Notes: generated from the sequence alone by a model not told the origin. Numbered from the stretch's first letter, positions 8,181 through 16,055 are shown. The stretch is 64,000 bases of DNA from Parvibaculum sp039973015 (GCF_039973015.1 NZ_JBDWLT010000008.1:186001-250000), one strand, 5' to 3'. Translations and numbers: made by a program.

Positions 8181-8582
8181 TCACGGGGCGGATAGCGCCT
8201 CGATGATCCGGCAATCGCCAATCCGGCCTCCCTGGCAACATGCGCTGAGACGACGCAGTTCCATTTCCAGCTTTTTCAGATCGGCAATCTTGCGCTCGAT
8301 TTCCACGAGGTGATCGAGCGCAAGCCTGTCCACCGCCGCGCAGTCCCGGTCCGTCTTTCCTGAGAGATCGAGCAGTTCGCGTATCTGTTCCAGCGTGAAG
8401 CCGAGATCACGGCAACGCCTGATGAAGTGCAACCTTTCCCGGTGCGCCGCGCTATAGGCCCGGTAGTTTCCGCTGGTGCGAGGCGGCTCGGGCAACAGCC
8501 CGATCTTCTCGTAATAGCGCACGGTCACAACCTTGGTGCCCGTCGCCTTCGCCAGTTCCCCGATGCTCATTTCCTCGGTCAC
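8181..8582 (-). CDS. MerR-family metal-responsive regulator (ZntR/CadR/PbrR-like)
   Basis: A 133-residue MerR regulator. The winged HTH is at residues 5-45 (SIGELAKATGTKVVTVRYYEKIGLLP), followed by the dimerisation helix and a C-terminal metal loop. Cysteines at 81, 115, 116 and 124 correspond to the divalent-metal ligands of ZntR/CadR-type sensors (Zn, Cd or Pb). I chose the GTG at 8582 because AGGAGGG lies 8 bases upstream; the ATG 12 bases downstream has its purine stretch too close. It is divergent from a CDF transporter, and the intergenic palindrome matches Pb/Cd MerR operators. The exact metal is not fixed by sequence. Confidence 0.88.
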   Translation of the reverse strand: MTEEMSIGELAKATGTKVVTVRYYEKIGLLPEPPRTSGNYRAYSAAHRERLHFIRRCRDLGFTLEQIRELLDLSGKTDRDCAAVDRLALDHLVEIERKIADLKKLEMELRRLSACCQGGRIGDCRIIEALSAP

Positions 8583-8595
8583 GGAAACACCCTCC

Positions 8596-8619
8596 TTGAC
8601 TCTATAGTTACTATAGACT
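8596..8619. promoter_or_regulatory. MerR-type operator/promoter between the regulator and transporter
   Basis: TTGACT (8596-8601) starts a near-perfect 21-base palindrome, ACTCTATAGT-T-ACTATAGACT (8599-8619, one mismatch). This closely resembles known PbrR/CadR operators with TTGACTCTATAGTAAC cores. The expected -10 region 19-20 bases downstream (CACCCT) is poor, consistent with activator-dependent transcription of the transporter. Confidence 0.7.
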
Positions 8620-8658
8620 CCACCCTAGCAGCATGAAATCGAACTTGCGAGGACGGCA

Positions 8659-9309
8659 ATGAGCGGACAGTGCTGCGAACATGAGACTTCCGAAGCGCAA
8701 TTGCGCGACGCCGCCTATCGGCGTGTTCTCTGGGCCGCGCTTCTTATCAATGGCGCCATGTTCGCCGTCGAGATCGTTGCGGGGCTCGCTGCGGGTTCCG
8801 TCTCCCTGCAAGCCGATGCGCTCGATTTTCTCGGCGACACGGGTACCTATGCGATCAGCCTTTTCGTCATCGGCATGTCGCTCGCCGCGCGGGCGAAAGC
8901 CGCGCTCGCCAAGGGTGCGACGATGGGCCTGCTCGGCTTGTGGGTCATCGGCTCGACGCTCTGGCATCTGGTTCAAGGCGATGCCCCCGAGGCGATCACG
9001 ATGGGCGTCGTCGGCGCGGCCGCGCTCATCGCCAATGCCGTCGTCTTCGTGCTGCTCTGGCGTCACCGCTCGGGCGACAGCAACATGCGTTCCGTCTGGC
9101 TCTGCTCGCGCAACGATGTCATCGGCAATCTCGCCGTGATCTTCGCCGCCCTCGGCGTATTCGGCACAGGCACTGCATGGCCGGACCTTACCGTCGCCGC
9201 GATCATGGCCGTACTGGCCCTGCAGGGCGCATGGGTGGTCTTCCGCCAGGCCTTTGGCGAATTGCGTCAGGATGCGCAGGCGGAAACAAAGCGGCAGATG
9301 GAAGCCTGA
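8659..9309 (+). CDS. Cation diffusion facilitator-type heavy-metal transporter
   Basis: A 216-residue inner-membrane protein with about six transmembrane segments of the CDF type, expected to export a divalent metal against protons. The TM2 motif ADALDFLGD and the TM5 motif SRNDVIGN supply the intramembrane Asp/Asn ligands. The N-terminus begins MSGQCCEHE, a Cys/His metal-binding cluster. The cytosolic C-terminal dimer domain of larger CDF proteins (about 300 residues) is absent, as in the small MerR-linked subgroup. The divergent ZntR/CadR-like regulator and its operator imply induction by Zn, Cd or Pb. Confidence 0.85.
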   Translation: MSGQCCEHETSEAQLRDAAYRRVLWAALLINGAMFAVEIVAGLAAGSVSLQADALDFLGDTGTYAISLFVIGMSLAARAKAALAKGATMGLLGLWVIGSTLWHLVQGDAPEAITMGVVGAAALIANAVVFVLLWRHRSGDSNMRSVWLCSRNDVIGNLAVIFAALGVFGTGTAWPDLTVAAIMAVLALQGAWVVFRQAFGELRQDAQAETKRQMEA

Positions 9310-9347
9310 TCGCGGTCAGATAGCAGCCGTTCCGCCCTTTCGCCGGA

Positions 9348-9680
9348 TCAGCCCACCTTCTCCTGCAGGAAGTGACGGCCCTCCCGGTCCTCGATCTCGA
9401 CCACCCATATGTCCGGGTCGAAGCCCCGCTGCTTTTCTATATAGGCGTCGGCCTCGGCTTCGGGCTGCCTGCCCTTCGACAGCCATATGAGTGCGCCGTC
9501 GCCATCACGTGCGGGGCTGAATATCTCCGCCTCGCCATCGAGCGTATTCACCTTCACCAGCACGGTGCCGGATGTCAGATCGCCCTTGCGCACGACCATT
9601 GCCGAGGCTCCGCTCACTTCTGCACGGCGGATCAGCGCCTTCACCCAGATATCGGCTTTCAGTCTCGGCGCGGTGTCCAT
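9348..9680 (-). CDS. DUF1491 family protein
   Basis: A 110-residue cytosolic protein of the DUF1491 family, small alphaproteobacterial proteins of unknown function. Recognisable features are RLKADIWVKALIRRAEVSG at the N-terminus, GTVLVKVNTLDG in the middle and DIWVVEIEDREGRHFL at the end. I took the ATG at 9678-9680, giving MDTAPRLKAD; an upstream in-frame ATG at 9770 would add 30 Pro/Arg-rich residues unlike the family. The Shine-Dalgarno is weak. It converges on the CDF transporter gene. Confidence 0.75.
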   Translation of the reverse strand: MDTAPRLKADIWVKALIRRAEVSGASAMVVRKGDLTSGTVLVKVNTLDGEAEIFSPARDGDGALIWLSKGRQPEAEADAYIEKQRGFDPDIWVVEIEDREGRHFLQEKVG

Positions 9681-9903
9681 TGTCGTTTCCGTTGACCTCT
9701 GCGGCGGCCTCTGCGGCCGTTTATTGCCGTAACCCTCGATTCCCGGCGCTTTTTCGCCCCCGGGATTCATCCTTAACGCGTTTCGCGTTTGCGGACACGC
9801 GCGCGCCGCATTAGACTCGGCAACACTTCATTAAGACAAGCCACCGGGCCCAAAAATCGGTCGAATTAGGAAGCGCAGCAGCTTTCGGGGCAGCGGGGTT
9901 GCC

Positions 9904-11004
9904 ATGAGGGGTAAAAACTTGGCTCTGAATTTCCGGGACACCGTCCGGCTTGCCGGTCTGTCCGTTTCCGCCGCGCTCCTGATTGCAGGCTGCACCGTGG
10001 TCGAAGGCGGCAACGCTTCCAAGGGCACCTCCGGCAAGGACAAGGCGGAACTCTCCGCCGCCCAGGCCGTCACTCTCGCCAATCAGGCAATTGCCTCCGC
10101 CCATCCGCTGACGGTCGCCTCGTCCGGCATTCCGATCCCGCTTCCAGCGCCGCGCCGCGCGAGCCCGGTTCAGGTCGCCTCCATCGACCCCTCCGCCGGC
10201 GTCTCCGCGCTTTCCTCGCGGCCGGCCTTACAGGATTTCGCGGGTGTCTATGGCGATTTCGGCTCGGCCATCGCGGCTGCCGATGCGAACAAGCTGCGCA
10301 CCCCGGGCGATGTCCGCCGGGCGCTTGCCGCGCTGACCTTCGACAAGCCGAATGCGCTGGCCGAAGGCTGGTATGTAAAGCAGGCGATGATCGCCGCCGG
10401 AGATCCCGTCTTCGCGCAGGGTGTGCGCACCGAAGTCCGCGCCCGCAACAAAACGGCCGTTCTCGAAGCGCTCTCGACCGACGAGAATTTCGTCATGCAG
10501 CTTCCGGGCGTAAGTTCCGCCTCTGCCGCCGTCGCCGTTTCGATCCGCAACGAGCATCAGCGGATCAAGGGTCTCGCCGACCGCTTCATCGATACGGCCT
10601 ACAAGTTCCAGAAGCAGAAATGGGGCATGTCGACGCCGGTGCCGGGCATGGCGGAAACGAAGACCGCCGCCCTCGACGAAGAGCCGAGCCTCGCGGACAA
10701 GGCGCGCGCCGTCGCCGCCGCACTCTCGCCCGTCTCCACCGCCCAGGCCTATAGCCCCAGCGTGATGAACCGCATTCTCACTCTCGGTGCCTATCAGGTC
10801 ATTGAGGGCTCGATGGAAAAGGGGCTCGCCGAGAGCAAAACCTCGACGGGGCGCTGCCTCAACTGGGCCCGCCTCAATCTCGCGCAATGCATCGCCGCCG
10901 CCCACTTCCCTTCCGAGGAAGCCTATTGCACGGGCAAGCATGCGATCGCCGAAGTCGGCAGTTGCTGGGCCGAAGCCCTGCCGCCCTCCACCCTCGCGAA
11001 CTGA
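9904..11004 (+). CDS. Putative lipoprotein of unknown function
   Basis: A 366-residue protein with a lipoprotein signal: a positively charged start, hydrophobic LAGLSVSAALLIAGC and lipobox LIAGC, with the acylated Cys at 30. The mature part is Ala/Ser-rich, with a proline-rich linker near residues 70-90 and a mainly helical body from about 110. The last 60 residues hold four cysteines (GRCLNW, AQCIAA, YCTGK, GSCW) that could form disulfides in the periplasm. I do not recognise the family. It stands alone on its strand and is followed by a clear terminator. Confidence 0.7.
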   Translation: MRGKNLALNFRDTVRLAGLSVSAALLIAGCTVVEGGNASKGTSGKDKAELSAAQAVTLANQAIASAHPLTVASSGIPIPLPAPRRASPVQVASIDPSAGVSALSSRPALQDFAGVYGDFGSAIAAADANKLRTPGDVRRALAALTFDKPNALAEGWYVKQAMIAAGDPVFAQGVRTEVRARNKTAVLEALSTDENFVMQLPGVSSASAAVAVSIRNEHQRIKGLADRFIDTAYKFQKQKWGMSTPVPGMAETKTAALDEEPSLADKARAVAAALSPVSTAQAYSPSVMNRILTLGAYQVIEGSMEKGLAESKTSTGRCLNWARLNLAQCIAAAHFPSEEAYCTGKHAIAEVGSCWAEALPPSTLAN

Positions 11005-11075
11005 GCACCAGGCGCCGCGCGCCGGAAGCTGCTCGAACTGCACAATTTGAATTGAATGCTTCCGGCATTTAAGTG

Positions 11076-11108
11076 AAATGCGCCTCAAATTTGTGGCGCA
11101 TTTTTCTT
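11076..11108 (+). terminator. Rho-independent terminator after the lipoprotein gene
   Basis: Stem arms AAATGCGCC (11076-11084) and GGCGCATTT (11095-11103) with a 10-base loop, followed by a T-rich run. Confidence 0.8.
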
Positions 11109-11293
11109 TGTTTTTATTACACTTAAAATATAAATACTCTAATTATGTAGTATTGAAATCAACCAACCGAAGCTTTCGATAAAGCAAAAGCTATTTCTAC
11201 TTGCATTTTATCTATCGGATTAACTGCGTGGCAGCAGGCTGCGACTTAGCCTTTCCTCATCAAGCGAACATCCGCCGGGAAAGGACCGAGCCC

Positions 11294-11698
11294 ATGTCGT
11301 TCATTCTGAGAGCCGCCTTCTGGCTGACCGTGCTGGCCTTCCTCCTGCCGGCAGCCGGATATGAATCCACGCCGCAGCCGGCGGGCCTTGACGGGTTTTC
11401 CAGCGCCGCCTTTGTAAGCGCTGGCCCCGCCCCTGGCCCCACCGAGGATATCGGCGCGGGCGAAGCCCTTACCCTCGCTGCCCGCTCCGCACAGGACGTC
11501 ATGGGCTTTTGCGGCCGAAACCCGGATATCTGCGACAAGAGCCACGCTATCGTCGGCCATGTCGTGCGCCAGACCGCGCATTACGGCGGCATGGCGTTCA
11601 CCTGGCTGACCGAAAAGGCCCGGGAACAAGATCAAGGCGTCGCGGCGGCCGCCGTGCCCGCCACGGCCCGCCCCGATGATTACATGACAGGTGCCTGA
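11294..11698 (+). CDS. DUF5330-like secreted or membrane-anchored protein
   Basis: A 134-residue protein with an N-terminal hydrophobic segment (FILRAAFWLTVLAFLLPAAGY), either a signal peptide or a membrane anchor. The central part contains FCGRNPDICDKS, the two-cysteine motif (C-x5-C) that marks DUF5330 proteins of alphaproteobacteria, whose function is unknown. I used the ATG at 11294; the frame is open further upstream but that part falls in AT-rich intergenic DNA. Upstream lies a roughly 90-base AT-rich tract (11105-11220) that may hold its promoter. Confidence 0.7.
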   Translation: MSFILRAAFWLTVLAFLLPAAGYESTPQPAGLDGFSSAAFVSAGPAPGPTEDIGAGEALTLAARSAQDVMGFCGRNPDICDKSHAIVGHVVRQTAHYGGMAFTWLTEKAREQDQGVAAAAVPATARPDDYMTGA

Positions 11699-11754
11699 CC
11701 TCACCCATCGGTCCTGTCGGTTTCCGGTGCTTTCCTAGAGGCAACCGGTAGCCC

Positions 11755-11792
11755 AAGCGCCCTGCGGCCGCCTCCCGGCCTGCGGGGCGCTT
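11755..11792. other. GC-rich hairpin between DUF5330 and sufE genes
   Basis: Outer arms AAGCGCC and GGCGCTT enclose a second GGCC-rich stem. There is no T-tract after it, so it may be a rho-dependent or processing structure rather than a classical terminator. The rest of the 11699-11945 gap also holds GAAATC-GCAAAG-GATTTC (an inverted repeat near 11850) but no gene. Confidence 0.4.
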
Positions 11793-11945
11793 GTCCTTTG
11801 GAGGCCTTCTCGCCAGAGCGTTTTCCCGGCGGGCGGATTTTCGTGGCCGGACGAAATCGCAAAGGATTTCATTCGCGCGCAATCTGCACTATGTCCTGAG
11901 CAGTAAGCCGGGCCCAGTGCCCGCCGGAAGCCCGGAAAGGACGGC

Positions 11946-12377
11946 ATGAGCATTCAGGATCTCGTGGACGATTTCGAATTCCTCGACGAATGGGAGGATC
12001 GCTATCGCTATGTGATCGAGCTCGGCAAGGAGCTTGAACCGCTCAGCGAGGCGGAGCATTCGCCCGAAAACAAGGTCGAGGGTTGCGTCAGCCAGGTCTG
12101 GCTGGTGAGCGAGACACGCCAGAATGCATCTGGCGCGCCCATCATCCATTTTCGCGGCGACAGCGATGCCCATATCGTGCGCGGCCTTGTCGCCATTTTG
12201 ATGCGGCTCTATTCCGACAAGACGCCAAAGGAAATCCTCGATATCGACGCCCGCGCCGTCTTCACCTCGCTCGGTCTCGACGAACATCTGACGCCGCAGC
12301 GCTCCAACGGCCTCTATTCGATGGTCGGCCGCATTCAGGCAGATGCGAAGGCCGCCGCCGAAGCGGCCTCGGCCTAG
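11946..12377 (+). CDS. sufE: Cysteine desulfuration protein SufE
   Basis: A 143-residue SufE, which accepts persulfide sulfur from the cysteine desulfurase SufS and stimulates it during Fe-S cluster assembly. The acceptor cysteine is C47 in the motif KVEGCVSQVWL. The C-terminal SxxR-type region (FTSLGLDEHLTPQRSNGLYSMVGRI) is conserved and the length is normal. It is monocistronic here, away from a suf operon, which is common in alphaproteobacteria. Its stop codon overlaps the stop of the convergent DUF6456 gene through a shared CTAG. Confidence 0.92.
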   Translation: MSIQDLVDDFEFLDEWEDRYRYVIELGKELEPLSEAEHSPENKVEGCVSQVWLVSETRQNASGAPIIHFRGDSDAHIVRGLVAILMRLYSDKTPKEILDIDARAVFTSLGLDEHLTPQRSNGLYSMVGRIQADAKAAAEAASA

Positions 12378-13168
12378 CTCTTTCCCGTCATGCCGTAATG
12401 CGCGGCCAGCCGGTCGAGCGCGATCTGAAGCACCAGCTTGCCGGATCGTTTCGGCCAGCCGAAGCCGCGCTCGGCTGCTTCAAGCCCTTCGAGATGGCAG
12501 CAAACACTCAGCAGAATATCGCCGAGATGCGGGCCCGCTGCCTCGATGGCGCGGCCCACGCGCTCGCGGGCCGCAAGGGCATGCATCGCAATCTCCGCAG
12601 GCCCGCGCACCGGCCCGCGCCGTTTACCGCTTCCCCCGCCAGCGCCCGACCAGTCCGCCGTCACGCGCGGGTTCATTTGTCCGAGGGTGAAATCGGCGCG
12701 CAGTTTCTCTCCGGCTTCGAATTGCGTCTCGCTGATGAGCGGCTCTCCGTCCGCGCCCTTGCGGCGGCGCAGCCAGCCGAGCGGCGTCTCCGCTTCATTG
12801 ACCGCGAGCAGCACCTCGCCCTCTTCCGTGCGGTAGCGCCGCTCGCCCGGTAGCTGGTGCTGGTTGCGGAAGGGGTCCGCCGCGGAGGTCAGCCGCCGGT
12901 AGAGCGCACGGCCCGCATCGCTTGCGCGCCACCGTTCCTCCGCCGTCCCCTCGGCCCGCTCCACGAGGTCGCGTTCCACGCATACCGCCCAGACAGGCGC
13001 CTCCATGGTCGCAAGCGGGCGTTTGCCTGCCTTGAGGAACAGCCCGACCCGGCCTTCGGCGGTTGCCGCCGCGTGAGCCTCCGGCTCCACGAACCGGCGG
13101 AAGAAGCGCCGCACCTCGCGCTCGAACTGCTTTTCGCCGAGCCTTCCCTTGCCCGCCCCCGCCATCAT
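12374..13168 (-). CDS. DUF6456 protein, partner of the DnaA-domain protein
   Basis: A 264-residue cytosolic protein. The C-terminal half carries the DUF6456 signature: AETPLGWLRRRKGADGEPL, FEAGEKLRADFTLGQMNPRVTADWS and LLSVCCHLEGLEAAERGFGWP (residues about 125-250), ending with a helix ALDRLAAHYG. The N-terminal half is Arg-rich and unassigned. The family is alphaproteobacterial, often annotated as a DNA-replication or HTH-type protein, but its function is unproven. It starts with ATGA overlapping the stop of the upstream DnaA domain-IV-like gene, so the two are translated as a unit and probably act together on DNA. Confidence 0.72.
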   Translation of the reverse strand: MMAGAGKGRLGEKQFEREVRRFFRRFVEPEAHAAATAEGRVGLFLKAGKRPLATMEAPVWAVCVERDLVERAEGTAEERWRASDAGRALYRRLTSAADPFRNQHQLPGERRYRTEEGEVLLAVNEAETPLGWLRRRKGADGEPLISETQFEAGEKLRADFTLGQMNPRVTADWSGAGGGSGKRRGPVRGPAEIAMHALAARERVGRAIEAAGPHLGDILLSVCCHLEGLEAAERGFGWPKRSGKLVLQIALDRLAAHYGMTGKS

Positions 13169-13551
13169 CGGGCGATATCCCGGTCTCCCGCCCGGCGCAG
13201 CGCATGTTCCAGCCGGTCGAGCAGCATGTTGAAGTTCTCGTCGTCGCGCCGGTCCTCGACGAGGCGGCAGGCATGGGCGGCGGTCGTCCTGTCCCGGCCG
13301 AAATGGCGGCCAACCGCGGAAAGGCTGAAGCCGTAGATCACATGGGTCAGATACATGGCCACCTGCCGGGCCTGGGCCACGGGCTTGCGCCGCCGCGTCG
13401 GCGAGCGCATTTCGCAGATCGGCACGTTCCAGGCCCGCGCCACCGTTTCCTGCATCAGCGCCACTTTCGCAGCCTGCTCGCGTTCCCTGAGCGAGCGGCG
13501 GATTGCCGCCATGCCAGGGTCGCCCGGCCGGTAAATCTCTTCGATATTCAT
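13165..13551 (-). CDS. Stand-alone DnaA domain IV-like DNA-binding protein
   Basis: A 128-residue protein whose middle matches the DnaA C-terminal DNA-binding domain: RRRKPVAQARQVAMYL, FSLSAVGRHFGRDRTTAAHACR. The GRDRTTAAHA stretch corresponds to the DnaA signature GGRDHTTVLHA that contacts the DnaA box. There is no AAA+ ATPase domain, so it cannot be an initiator itself; it could compete at DnaA boxes or act as a transcription factor. The ATG at 13549-13551 has GGAGG 7 bases upstream. It is co-translated with the DUF6456 gene and divergent from an XRE regulator. Confidence 0.75.
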   Translation of the reverse strand: MNIEEIYRPGDPGMAAIRRSLREREQAAKVALMQETVARAWNVPICEMRSPTRRRKPVAQARQVAMYLTHVIYGFSLSAVGRHFGRDRTTAAHACRLVEDRRDDENFNMLLDRLEHALRRAGDRDIAR

Positions 13552-13634
13552 GTCATTGCCTCCGCCCGGGCGCCGCCGCGCCTGAATTGAAATTTGCTTC
13601 CTGAAAACAAGATTTGCATATTTCGTACATATCG

Positions 13635-13660
13635 GGGATAAATCCCGTAAGTTTTTTACG
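13635..13660. promoter_or_regulatory. Two adjacent inverted repeats between the DnaA-like and XRE genes
   Basis: GGGAT-AA-ATCCC (13635-13646) is immediately followed by CGTAA-GTTTT-TTACG (13646-13660). They lie within 45 bases of the XRE start and about 85 bases from the DnaA-like start, so a regulator bound here could control both genes. Confidence 0.5.
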
Positions 13661-13677
13661 CGGTCGAGGAGTCTCTC

Positions 13678-14259
13678 GTGCGTACCCGGATCAGGCATTT
13701 CAGAAAGCAGCGAGGGCTCACCCAGACCGAGCTCGCCATGCGGCTCGGCACAACGGCAGCCACCGTTTCACGTCTCGAAACGGCGGACATGACGGTGTCG
13801 ACCGGCTGGCTTGAGCGGATCGCGGGCGAACTTGACGTGCCGGTCACGGATCTTCTGGGAGCGCAGGGTGAACGCAGCCCCGCCTGCATGGGCGAGGTGC
13901 GGCGCGGCGGCGGCGTTGCTGCTTTCGCAGAGCCGCTTTCCCTTCCGCCCTCGCTGTTTTCTCATGCGCGCACGCCGATGGTCTTCCGGGCGGGCGAGGC
14001 GCTCGGATCTTATGTGCGGGGGGATCTGCTGGTTGCCGATTGCCTGCCGATGGCACAGGCAGCCGCCGCCCTTGGGCGCGACTGTTTCGCCGCCGGTGAA
14101 AAAGGCGATCTTTCCTTTGGCCGTCTGGTCACGCTTGGAATAGACGGCTGTCTGCTGATGCCGCCGGAAGAAGGCGCCCATCCGCGCAACGTATCGGCGC
14201 CCCGATGGGTTGCGCCTGTCGTCACCCTGCTCAGGAACTATCCGCCGCTCAAGACATAG
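13678..14259 (+). CDS. XRE-family regulator with S24-like C-terminal half
   Basis: A 193-residue protein with an N-terminal helix-turn-helix (residues about 4-55: HFRKQRGLTQTELAMRLGTTAATVSRLE). The C-terminal region (FRAGEALGSYVRGDLLVADCLP ... CFAAGEKGDLSFGRLV) resembles the S24 peptidase fold of phage repressors but lacks an obvious catalytic lysine (SFGRL where KRL is expected), so autocleavage is doubtful. The GTG start at 13678 is supported by GAGGAG 6 bases upstream. It is divergent from the DnaA domain-IV/DUF6456 operon and probably regulates it. Confidence 0.75.
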   Translation: MRTRIRHFRKQRGLTQTELAMRLGTTAATVSRLETADMTVSTGWLERIAGELDVPVTDLLGAQGERSPACMGEVRRGGGVAAFAEPLSLPPSLFSHARTPMVFRAGEALGSYVRGDLLVADCLPMAQAAAALGRDCFAAGEKGDLSFGRLVTLGIDGCLLMPPEEGAHPRNVSAPRWVAPVVTLLRNYPPLKT

Positions 14260-14287
14260 GCAGGGAAGATAAACGCGGCATCAAATG

Positions 14288-14776
14288 TCAGGATGCGTTC
14301 CGGCAGCTGACGGTAACGCTGCCCGACTTGCCTTCAGCGCCGCCGCAATCCATGCCGGGAAAGCACATGGCGGCTGCCGCGCCGCCGAAGCGGAAAGCGA
14401 CATAGGCGTCCTGTCCCTTTGAATCGACCACGCCGGCAAGCTGATAGCTGCGCGTATCGCCACGCGAAAGCGTGATGACGTCGCCAACCGCGGGCTCGGA
14501 CAGCGGGACATAATATTCACCGTCGAAGGTGATGCTGGCGGAACCGCTCACATCGCTGATTTCGCACTGTGCACTGAGATTTGCCGGACCGCTATCGCCG
14601 CCACCGATCGGGAAAGTCGCGCTCTCGCCTTCCGTGAGCGTGACCGTTCCTCCGTTGAGTGTTGCGGTTGCTGCATTGGCGGGCGCCGCCCCGGCGGCAA
14701 GCATGGCCAAGGCGAGCACCCCGCAGGCAAAGCCCGCAGGCGCGTGTAAAGCCCGCACAAATTCAAAACCCGGCAT
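14288..14776 (-). CDS. Secreted protein of unknown function
   Basis: A 162-residue protein with a signal peptide (hydrophobic stretch GFACGVLALAMLAAGAAPANA, cleavage after ANA about residue 36). The mature part is Gly/Ser/Thr-rich and likely all-beta, with cysteines (AQCEISD, AMCFPGMDCGG, VSCRN) that could form disulfides. I chose the ATG at 14774-14776 because AGGGAGA lies 6 bases upstream; the ATG 9 codons earlier has no such site. Family not recognised. Confidence 0.65.
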   Translation of the reverse strand: MPGFEFVRALHAPAGFACGVLALAMLAAGAAPANAATATLNGGTVTLTEGESATFPIGGGDSGPANLSAQCEISDVSGSASITFDGEYYVPLSEPAVGDVITLSRGDTRSYQLAGVVDSKGQDAYVAFRFGGAAAAMCFPGMDCGGAEGKSGSVTVSCRNAS

Positions 14777-14870
14777 TGGTATCTCCCTCTCTGGCCCCGG
14801 CAACAGTTTGGACCGGAGACAGGCAAGGGATCAATGGCCGAACGCCTTGGGGCGAAACATGAGGGAAAGA

Positions 14871-15380
14871 TCAGGCAATGCGCAGATTGGCCTTGTTTGC
14901 CAGCGCATGCGCTTTCTCGGAAAGCAGAAAGGCATCGTGCCCGAGCACCATGACAATACGTCCGTCCTCGTTCGCAAGCGGCAATCGCAGCCAGAACTGA
15001 AAGACATCGGGCTGGTTCCAGGGCGTGAGCGGAACCACCCCTTGCGCCGGACGGCCGCCATGCACCACCTCGTGATAGGCGGCATCCCAATAATCCATCT
15101 GGTCGCCAAAATCGAATTCGTCGAGATGCCGTCCCGTCATTTCCACGCCGAAATAATCGCGCAGCCGCGTTCCTGCAAGCCGCACGCGAAGACGCGGCTC
15201 GTCATCTTCGATCACGTCGATCAGGCTCAGCGAGGGAAGAATGCGGCGCAGTTCAGCAGGCTGAATGTCCGCGCGCGTCGGATATCCGCCTTGCGGGGCC
15301 TTGGCGCGCCAGTAGTCGAAGACGTCGCGCTGTTCGGGTACGATAAGTTGCGCTCGTATGGCCTGGTCTGCGCTGGTCAG
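14871..15380 (-). CDS. PAS-domain protein (PAS_5 type), apparent CTG start
   Basis: A single-domain PAS protein of the alphaproteobacterial PF07310 type, about 169 residues. Recognisable segments, N to C: VFDYWRAKAPQGGYPTRADI, RRILPSLSLIDVI, VRLAGTRLRDYFGVEMTGRH, DYWDAAYHEVV and FQFWLRLPLA. The family homology extends well upstream of the first conventional start (GTG at 15213-15215, which would delete the first third). Between that GTG and the in-frame stop at 15423-15425 there is no ATG, GTG or TTG. A CTG at 15378-15380 has GAGGA 7 bases upstream, so I use it. A frameshift near the N-terminus is the alternative. Confidence 0.6.
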   Translation of the reverse strand: MTSADQAIRAQLIVPEQRDVFDYWRAKAPQGGYPTRADIQPAELRRILPSLSLIDVIEDDEPRLRVRLAGTRLRDYFGVEMTGRHLDEFDFGDQMDYWDAAYHEVVHGGRPAQGVVPLTPWNQPDVFQFWLRLPLANEDGRIVMVLGHDAFLLSEKAHALANKANLRIA

Positions 15381-15507
15381 CGGATCGTCCTCGGCAAGGG
15401 CGGCAAGCCGCCGGGTTTCGAATCAACGCAAAAAATTCTGGGCGTGTGTGCGTTGCGATGCAAGGAGATTGGTAGCAGCTCGCATGGACCGGCAGGCTGT
15501 GCGGGAT

Positions 15508-15936
15508 CTATTTTGCCGAAACGCGGCGCTTTTTCTGTCCGCCCTGGCCAAGGCCCATTTTCTTCGCGAGCCGCGAGCGCGCCTGCGCATAGTTCGGCGC
15601 AACCATGGGATAGTCGCGCGGCAGGCCCCATTTCTCGCGATATTCTTCCGGGCTCAGATTGTAATGGCTGCGAAGATGCCTCTTCAGCGATTTGAATTTC
15701 TTGCCGTCTTCGAGGCAGATCAGAAAATCCGGGGTGATCGACTTGCGGACGGGAACGGCGGGCTCTTCCTTCGGGGCTCCTGCCCCGTCGGCGCCACTTG
15801 TGGCGGCGCTTGTCAGCGCGGCGTAAATTCTATTGATGATGCCCGGCAACTCGTCCGGTGCGACCGTATTGTGTCCGACATAGGCCGCCACGATATCGGC
15901 CGTCATATCAATCAGATCCGCCTTGTCCGCCACCAT
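15508..15936 (-). CDS. MucR/Ros-family zinc-finger transcriptional regulator
   Basis: A 142-residue alphaproteobacterial global regulator of the MucR/Ros type, usually a repressor of exopolysaccharide, motility and cell-cycle genes. The N-terminal oligomerisation region (LIDMTADIVAAYVGHNTV) is followed by a zinc finger CLEDGKKFKSLKRHLRSHYN, in which the ligand set is Cys-x2-Asp plus two His. The segment SPEEYREKWGLPRDYPMVAPNYA completes the DNA-binding domain. The start is ambiguous: ATG at 15936 or the next codon GTG, with GAGG only 2-5 bases away; an upstream ATG at 15984 would add 16 residues. The AT-rich upstream region suggests autoregulation, as known for MucR. Confidence 0.88.
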   Translation of the reverse strand: MVADKADLIDMTADIVAAYVGHNTVAPDELPGIINRIYAALTSAATSGADGAGAPKEEPAVPVRKSITPDFLICLEDGKKFKSLKRHLRSHYNLSPEEYREKWGLPRDYPMVAPNYAQARSRLAKKMGLGQGGQKKRRVSAK

Positions 15937-16035
15937 GACCTCGTTTATTCGGCCTAAAAGTTCCGCCGCCACACAAACAATCAATCCAGAAAAGGAACCA
16001 ATATTCGTCCAATCCTACAACTCTCCCGTTGTTTA

Positions 16036-16055
16036 ACAATCAAGGATCGGATTGT
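16036..16055. promoter_or_regulatory. Inverted repeat in the mucR upstream region
   Basis: Arms ACAATC and GATTGT around an 8-base centre, in the AT-rich gap between mucR and the hydrolase (15937-16225). The same gap contains one TGTGGATAA, a consensus DnaA box on the minus strand at 16099-16107, and no gene that I can support. Confidence 0.35.
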
